DNA of 5,796 nt from Halovenus sp. (GTDB lineage: Archaea; Halobacteriota; Halobacteria; Halobacteriales; Haloarculaceae), in NCBI GenBank assembly GCA_028274925.1, contig JAQCNR010000009.1, forward strand, positions 1 to 5,796, given 5' to 3'. Of this stretch, positions 4,577-5,796 are shown piece by piece (the stretch's first letter is position 1; every line of letters starts with the position of its first letter). The translations under genes and the position numbers were made by a program. The notes under the pieces were generated by a model. It was not told where the DNA came from. It searched no databases and saw only the letters and a program-made list of their open reading frames with translations.

Positions 4577-5738
4577 AGAAGTACGCCTGGAAGCCAGTCA
4601 GTTCCTCGCCGAGGATGAGCGTGTGGATGTCGTGGGTTCCTTCGTAGGTGTAGACAGTCTCCAGGTTCTGCATGTGGCGCATCGGCGAGTAGTCGGTGGT
4701 GATTCCGTTGCCGCCGAGGATTTCCCGAGCGATGCGAGATTGGTTACGCGCCATGCGCACGTTGTTTCGTTTGGCCATCGAGACGTGTTGTGGCGTCAGT
4801 CGGCCCTCTTCTTTCAGGTCGGCCAGTCGGTAGGCAAGCAGTTGCGCGAGCGTAATCTGGGTGGCCATCTCCGCGAACTTGCGCTGCTGGAGTTGGAACT
4901 GGCCGATTGGCGTGTCGAACTGCTCGCGGTCGGTTGCGTACTGGCGGGCAACCTCGAAACAGTCTCGTGCGGCACCGATTGCGCCCCACGCGATTCCGTA
5001 GCGGGCCTGAGTGAGACAGCCCAGCGGCCCTTTCATTCCTTTGACGCCCGGCAGGACGTTTTCTTCTGGGATTTCGACGTCGTTGAGGCTGATTTCACCA
5101 GTAATCGACGCTCGAAGTGAGAGCTTGTCGTCAATTTTGTTCGTCGTGACGCCATCGCGGTCGGTTTCGACGAGGAACCCTCGCACCGGGTTGTCGTCAG
5201 CAGATTTGTCGCGGGCCCAGACGACAGCAACGTCGGAAATTGGCGAGTTCGTGATCCACGTCTTCGAGCCGTTCAGTACGTAGCCGGCCTCCGAGCGCTC
5301 TGCACGAGTTTCCATCGCCGATGGGTTCGAGCCGTGTTCGGGTTCGGTCAGCCCGAAACAGCCGACAGCGTCTCCCTCGCCGAGTTTCGGTAACCACTCC
5401 TCTTTCTGTGCTTCGCTGCCGTAGGCGTGAATTGGGTACATGACCAGTGCTCCCTGCACTGAGGCCATCGAGCGCACGCCAGAGTCGGCGGCTTCCAGTT
5501 CCTGCATCAGGAGTCCGTAGGCCGTCTCAGAGACGTTCGGTGAGCCGTATCCCTCCAGATTTGGTGCATAAAAGCCCAGCTCCCCCATCTCCTTGATTAT
5601 CTCTTTCGGGAACGTCCCCTGCTCGTAATGTTGGCCGATATCCGGTTTCACGTGTTCTTCGACGAAGTCCCGGGCCGTGTCCCGGATCATTCGTTCCTCT
5701 TGGTCGAGATCCTCCTCGAGCTGTACAAAATCCAGCAT
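4575..5738 (-). CDS. gcdH: Glutaryl-CoA dehydrogenase (decarboxylating type)
   Basis: This 387-residue acyl-CoA dehydrogenase closely resembles glutaryl-CoA dehydrogenase, which oxidises and decarboxylates glutaryl-CoA to crotonyl-CoA and CO2 in lysine, tryptophan and aromatic breakdown. Shared signatures are DSGVRSMASVQGALVM (85-100), CFGLTEPEHGSNPSAMETRA (127-146), GSKTWITNSP (157-166), LSLRASITGEI (207-217), QARYGIAWGAIGAA (244-257), LGGNGI (341-346) and the C-terminal TYEGTHDIHTLILG (364-377). Glu366 is the catalytic base. Glu82 and Arg89 match the human residues numbered 87 and 94 that hold the distal carboxylate. Tyr365 before the base matches the decarboxylating form. The ATG at 5738 is chosen because the upstream ATG at 5765 lies inside the TATA box. 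Length fits the mature enzyme family. The family is well supported; activity on glutaryl-CoA is inferred from these residues. Confidence 0.9.
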   Translation of the reverse strand: MLDFVQLEEDLDQEERMIRDTARDFVEEHVKPDIGQHYEQGTFPKEIIKEMGELGFYAPNLEGYGSPNVSETAYGLLMQELEAADSGVRSMASVQGALVMYPIHAYGSEAQKEEWLPKLGEGDAVGCFGLTEPEHGSNPSAMETRAERSEAGYVLNGSKTWITNSPISDVAVVWARDKSADDNPVRGFLVETDRDGVTTNKIDDKLSLRASITGEISLNDVEIPEENVLPGVKGMKGPLGCLTQARYGIAWGAIGAARDCFEVARQYATDREQFDTPIGQFQLQQRKFAEMATQITLAQLLAYRLADLKEEGRLTPQHVSMAKRNNVRMARNQSRIAREILGGNGITTDYSPMRHMQNLETVYTYEGTHDIHTLILGEELTGFQAYF

Positions 5739-5760
5739 ATAACCTATATCGGATTGCACG

Positions 5761-5775
5761 CACATATATGCTCCT
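5761..5775 (-). promoter_or_regulatory. TATA box for the glutaryl-CoA dehydrogenase gene
   Basis: On the minus strand GAGGAGCATATATGTG places the CATATATG core 24-31 bases before the ATG at 5738, with a purine-rich BRE-like GGAG in front. It fixes the start at 5738, since an earlier in-frame ATG falls within the box itself. Confidence 0.65.
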
Positions 5776-5796
5776 CTTGCTGAGGGTCGTCTGACT

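Noticed and set aside
4539..5120. Plus-strand open frame of 193 codons
   Set aside because: It is a shadow of the glutaryl-CoA dehydrogenase on the opposite strand and has no recognisable motif.
1..5796. CRISPR arrays, insertion-sequence ends or long repeats
   Set aside because: I looked for regularly spaced direct repeats, terminal inverted repeats and transposase signatures by eye and saw none.

Overview
The window looks like a piece of a haloarchaeal (Halobacteria) chromosome. The encoded proteins are acidic (rich in D and E). Four of the five intact genes with a readable promoter have a TATA-like box about 27-30 bases before the ATG (mscS-like has a weaker one), as expected for leaderless archaeal transcripts. 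The proteins resemble haloarchaeal families. Rows counted by hand give about 65% G+C inside the first acyl-CoA dehydrogenase and about 37-52% in the integrase region at the left end, so the left end probably has a different history.

Layout: (1) 1-586, minus strand: the N-terminal part of a haloarchaeal-type tyrosine recombinase. It is broken by an in-frame TAA and a frameshift, and it runs off the left edge. (2) 587-761: a gap with small hairpins and two short sequences resembling the T-arm of a tRNA, possibly an old attachment site. (3) 762-1334, minus: a short MscS-type mechanosensitive channel. (4) 1461-2297, plus: a PAP2/Aur1-like membrane phosphatase or lipid head-group enzyme, divergent from the channel. 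(5) 2298-3149, minus: a two-gene unit made of a MaoC-type hydratase followed 3 bases later by an unrecognised two-helix membrane protein. (6) 3268-4467, plus: an acyl-CoA dehydrogenase whose catalytic glutamate appears to sit at the isovaleryl-CoA/long-chain position. (7) 4575-5738, minus: a glutaryl-CoA dehydrogenase, convergent with the previous gene and with a hairpin plus T-run at its end.

The right half is a catabolic cluster. Glutaryl-CoA dehydrogenase would turn glutaryl-CoA (from lysine, tryptophan or aromatic breakdown) into crotonyl-CoA. A MaoC-type hydratase could hydrate crotonyl-CoA or another enoyl-CoA. The second dehydrogenase would make an enoyl-CoA from a branched or longer acyl-CoA. 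Both dehydrogenases would pass electrons to an electron-transfer flavoprotein that is not in this window. The genes have separate promoters on both strands, so a shared pathway is an inference from content rather than from an operon.

I found no clear sign of an undescribed system. The best leads are the relocated active-site glutamate, a perfect 10-base palindrome at the hydratase promoter, the unknown membrane protein coupled to the hydratase, and the decayed integrase with tRNA-like sequence beside it.
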